Notes under the pieces: generated by a model
Database searches by the model: none
What the model was told of the DNA's origin: nothing
The model's input: the letters and a program-made list of their open reading frames with translations, nothing else
Assembly (NCBI RefSeq): GCF_001522545.3
Contig: NC_031770.1
Location: forward strand, 8,757,069-8,821,068
Direction of reading: 5' to 3'
DNA: 64,000 nt
Source of the DNA: Parus major
Taxonomy: Eukaryota; Chordata; Aves; Passeriformes; Paridae
Made by a program: the position numbers and the translations under genes
Part shown: piece by piece, positions 60,501 to 64,000 of the stretch
How positions within the stretch are numbered: the stretch's first letter is position 1
How the letters are laid out: each line of letters starts with the position of its first letter

Positions 60501-63489
60501 CTAGATTTAAGTGTTTGTTTCTGGCAAAACCAAGTACACATAAATTTATTTAGCTTGAAAATGCCATTAGACCTGAAAAAAACCCCAACATTTTGCTGCA
60601 GACACTCGTAAGAAAAATCAAACAACCTAGAGGGTTGGATTTTTCACACCACTGCTGCTGGCTTATTCCATAGTTCAATGAATAGAGTGATGATGCTTAA
60701 CCTTTCTATAATCCAAGGTCCAAGAAACATTTCATATGAAACCAAGTAAAGACAGATTTTCTCCCCATGAATTCCTTTTTTATTTGCTACTTCTTTGCAG
60801 ATTTGCACAAATGGATTTAAAAGTACAATTACAACAGTTTCACGGAGCATAGCATGTTCCCTACAGTCTCCAGCCCCCAAATGGGACATCTCCAGAGAAG
60901 GGATCAATGCTGGCTTCTCTCTCTCTAAATGAAACAGCCTGGGGATTTAAGCTATTCACCCAGGACCAAACCACACAATCAAACACTGCCATTACTTGTC
61001 TAGAGCAGAGTTTTGATCCCAGTGTCTCCCACATTCTTGCAGAAATATCTCAACCCGTCAAGTTTTAGGCAGGGTTGCCATAAATTTCTTTTGCTGTGGT
61101 TGCCCCATTTTCACTCATAATTAAACATTCATGGGGTAAGGAAGAGATGTGTTTATGGAGGAGGTCATTCATGTGTATTCAGTTCCCTTCAACAAGTCTG
61201 AGACAAGTGTTGTAAGCTGCAGTCAAACTTTCTTTTTCCCTTTTTTATTTAAAATATCTAGTCTGAATTTTGTTTCTTTTCTGGCAAGTTTGGAAAGAAA
61301 TTTTTAAGTATTTTCAGAGAAACAGAAACGTAACTAATTAGCCCTCAGTGTTTGAAAGCAGGTCAGTTAAGTCTGTTTGGTAATACAGAAAAACATTTGA
61401 CTATTAGGTGAGGCAACCCAAGATATTCTTACTGGCACAGGTCAAATTGAAGGAGTGCTAAGGGGAAAAAAAAATGTGGAAGAGGTAAATTTTGGATGAA
61501 CACAAGATAGAGATGCAAGAAGAAGTGGGGAGCTCTGCAATAAGACAGATTGAATTGAATGTAGAGACCAGGGACAGCAGGGAACTTCCAGGAAAACCAC
61601 TCAGGATGAGAGAAACTGATGAACCAGTCAATGTTTCCAAAGGGAAACCAATGCTTCCTTTGGTTTAATGCAGAAAGTCAAGAGAAAAATCGAGATTTTT
61701 CTCCTATTCTGTACCTTGCTCCATAAAGTGGCAAAGGGCTCCCAAAGGTTTATGAGAAGGGGAACGACTTTCCCAAGATGTGGGCTGGGAAGTGTGACAG
61801 GGGCCAGGTGTGGGATCAACTGTGCCATCTCTGAAGATGCTGCATTTAATGAGCCCCCTCTGCAACTCACAGGGAGCTCCTTGAGCTCTTCCCCAGCAAT
61901 GCATCTTCATGTCACCCTCTGGCTGCCAGCCACGACAGAGGTTTCTGTGATGACAGGAGAAGCCAGGGATCCATGGTGTTTGGGGGAGCGGGGCCACGGC
62001 CCCGTCAGCTCAGCCATTAATCCACCCCTGGGCAGAAGTGACAAGGGCTGAGTCTGACATAAAAATTCCATTTGCTGGATGAACCGGTAAATGTACTTCA
62101 TCATGTCCGTGGGACACTTCAGGAGAGCTGCTTTTCTCTCTCCTAGGTTCTGCCTAAAGTCTGGAAATTCCCTTAAATACACACACAGACAAAGTATCCA
62201 GAGGGAAACTGTGATAGGCAGTAGATTGAATTTCAGGCAAGCTGGCTAGTAGCACAGGAATCACAGAGCAATACCACAGCTACCACAGCCTATAAAGGGC
62301 CAGAGATCCTTTCTAGGGACACAAACTTCATAAAATCTACCACACAACTTAAAAGGGGGGAAATTTTGTTTTAAAAAAATACAGATGAAGAAGTCAAGAT
62401 TCCTCTACAGCATGAGAACAAGCATGAGTCAGGTATATTCAATGCTATATTGCCATGGAATACCAACCCAAAGGCTATTATCAAACAGATTTTAAAAAAT
62501 AAAAATAAAAAAATTGAAGTGCATAAGGAGAAAAAGGAAAGGAAGCAGTTATTCTCCAAGATGTAATGAAAAATCATTTTGGTTTCACCAAGTATTTTAA
62601 TCTCCTGACACAAACAGGGAATTGAGTAGCTCTGTGCTGATCTTGTGGTTGTACAAAATGTCCAACATCCCTAAAAGGAGAATTTTCTCATGTGATGCTG
62701 AGCTGGGCTTTGGTGAACATGAATTCAGTGGGAAAAGGATGTTGTACTGTCAAAGGATTTCACAGTCTAGACCTTACAGGGCAATTAACTGAGCAGCTCA
62801 CTTTCAAGTGCTTCCCAGTCCTGTAATTCTTCTTTTCTCTAACTGATTTTTTTCCCCCAGGTACTGAAGACTCAAGAGCAACCAAATAAGTGTAGATGAA
62901 TAAAAAGGTACTTCCCATGGAATTGTATCATCATTTGCATTAACTAGAGGGGTAAAGACTGATGCACTGTGCATTAAAAGTGAGTATCAGTTTCCTGTGC
63001 AACACCAAACATCTCACAAAATGCAAACATGAGAGGATCCTCCACGTTATATGGCTCTACTGCTCCTTTTCTAAGTCTACAGTCAATTGCCATCACTACA
63101 GAAAATCACCAGGCTTCACTTGAGAAAGTTCTTCAGCAAAAGCACAGATTGTGCATCCTATGAATTGTATGGAATTAAATTTTAACTATTTGACTTAATT
63201 AATTTATGCTACTGCCCCCGATGCATATATATGCAGAAGTGACTTCAAGCAATTGGGACATACAATGAGCCCAATAGTGACACAAAATACCCTTACAATC
63301 AGGGCAGCAGATTTTAATAAACACAAAATGTAAAAAATATTTCCTCTTATCAGTAAACAATTATCTCCTTTAAAAAATGTCATAAAACCAAAAAAAAAAA
63401 AATCACAGTAATAATTAATCTAGAGTGAATATCTTTTCAAAGTGGTTTCCACAGAACAAATCCCATTTAGGACAAGAAAACACAGTCCT
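57521..63489. other. Non-coding DNA
   Basis: No gene recognised. T runs lie at 59588-59598 and 60182-60200, and a 16-bp GC-rich palindrome at 61989-62004. The parts 60340-60420 and 60930-61060 vaguely resemble old SINE-type sequence. The many overlapping frames between 58100 and 59260 are on both strands and show no domains. Confidence 0.5.
60182..60200 (+). repeat. Poly-T run
   Basis: Nineteen consecutive T. Confidence 0.9.
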
Positions 63490-63712
63490 AGGCTGTGCCA
63501 GGAGAAGTTTAGGTGGGACATTGTGAGGAACTTCCTCACAGAAAGGGTGATCAGACATTGGAACGAGCTGCCCAGGGAGGTGGTGGTGGAGTCACCGTCC
63601 CTGGAGGTGTTTTAGGGAAGACTGGACGTGGCTCTCGGTGTCTGAATGACACCGTGGTGTTCGGTCGTGGGTTGAACCCTTGAGGTCTTTCCCAGCCTGA
63701 TTGATTCTGTCA
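63490..63712 (+). mobile_element. CR1 LINE, 5'-truncated 3' end
   Basis: The copy starts at GGCTGTGCCAGGAGAAGTTT and runs through AGCTGCCCAGGGAGGTGGTG and TGGAGTCACCGTCCCTGGAG to a decayed end at TTGATTCTGT. This matches the 3' end of CR1 subfamilies frequent in songbirds. It appears less diverged than the copy at 47795, which suggests a later insertion. It has no coding capacity. Confidence 0.93.
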
Positions 63713-64000
63713 TTATTTTTACCGGTTTCCAGATATCTTTGCCTACTGCTACCTGTACTGTGCCATTATTTGCCAAAAAATGCAGGAGAATTGTAAAATT
63801 CACAAAAAAGGTTGATCAAACTTGCCTTTACTCTTGTCTGTTGGTCTGCTTTGTGGTTTTTGAGGAGGGCTGTGACCAAGCACAGAAGATGGTCTTTCCT
63901 GGGGTATTTCTTTGTCATAGAATGATAAATTAAAAAATGTCACCAAAGACATTGGTTTCACTGTTATTTTTACTTTGTTTTCGAACAATCCAACCTTGTT
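63713..64000. other. Non-coding flank to right edge
   Basis: Nothing specific seen; AT-leaning unique sequence. Confidence 0.5.

Noticed and set aside
60930..61060. Possible second old SINE fragment
   Set aside because: The resemblance (CCCAGGACCAAACCACACA and GTTTTGATCCCAGTGTCTCC blocks) is too weak to name a family by eye.
61989..62004. 16-bp GC-rich palindrome with a two-base centre
   Set aside because: Perfect seven-base arms are expected by chance at this window size; no other signal nearby.
1..64000. tRNA, rRNA, known microRNA, CRISPR array, bacterial operon or phage features
   Set aside because: A read through both strands found no matching structures or recognisable mature microRNA sequences; the CR1 content identifies vertebrate nuclear DNA.

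Overview
The window looks like nuclear DNA from a bird. The main evidence is two 3'-terminal fragments of CR1 LINE retrotransposons, at about 47795-48025 and 63490-63712. The second has the sequence style common in songbirds and related birds and ends in the typical GATTCTGT-type tail. The low repeat density and the long AT-rich tracts of unique sequence also fit an avian intergenic region or a very large intron. Nothing prokaryotic, plasmid-like or organellar is present. I found no intact protein-coding gene, tRNA, rRNA, recognisable microRNA or CRISPR array, and no locus name can be given from sequence alone.

Layout. Bases 1-1090 and 1770-2560 are rich in CpG, in sharp contrast to the rest of the window, and look like two CpG islands or an island and its shore. 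This suggests that a regulated promoter lies at or just beyond the left edge. The second island carries two G-quadruplex motifs and, at its right side, a doubled octamer-like site. From about 3.3 kb to the right end, the DNA is non-coding, AT-leaning and nearly free of recognisable transposons. It is punctuated by stretches of 150-1100 bp that have the look of vertebrate conserved regulatory elements: homeodomain core sites, short perfect AT palindromes, low CpG and no repeat signature. The strongest of these by eye are at 7601-7760, 10430-10640, 11151-11720, 16760-17720, 34580-35240, 39590-40010, 40560-40970, 49990-50430, 51480-52590 and 56990-57520. Conservation could not be measured here, so all of these calls are inference.

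The clearest structural oddities are local duplications: a degenerate 187-bp tandem duplication (29592-29960), a 43-bp tandem duplication inside a regulatory-looking block (51834-51919), and smaller ones at 18929, 28319 and 46621. There is also a near-perfect inverted repeat (57426-57455) and a strong G-quadruplex motif in otherwise ordinary DNA (35809-35829). Between 41.7 and 47.2 kb, four stretches have an open frame bounded by good splice signals. Three are on the minus strand and one is on the plus strand. They are weak exon candidates only.

Overall, the best reading is a transposon-poor regulatory desert next to a CpG-island promoter, a layout typical of the neighbourhood of vertebrate developmental regulators. 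No new enzymatic or defence-type system is visible.
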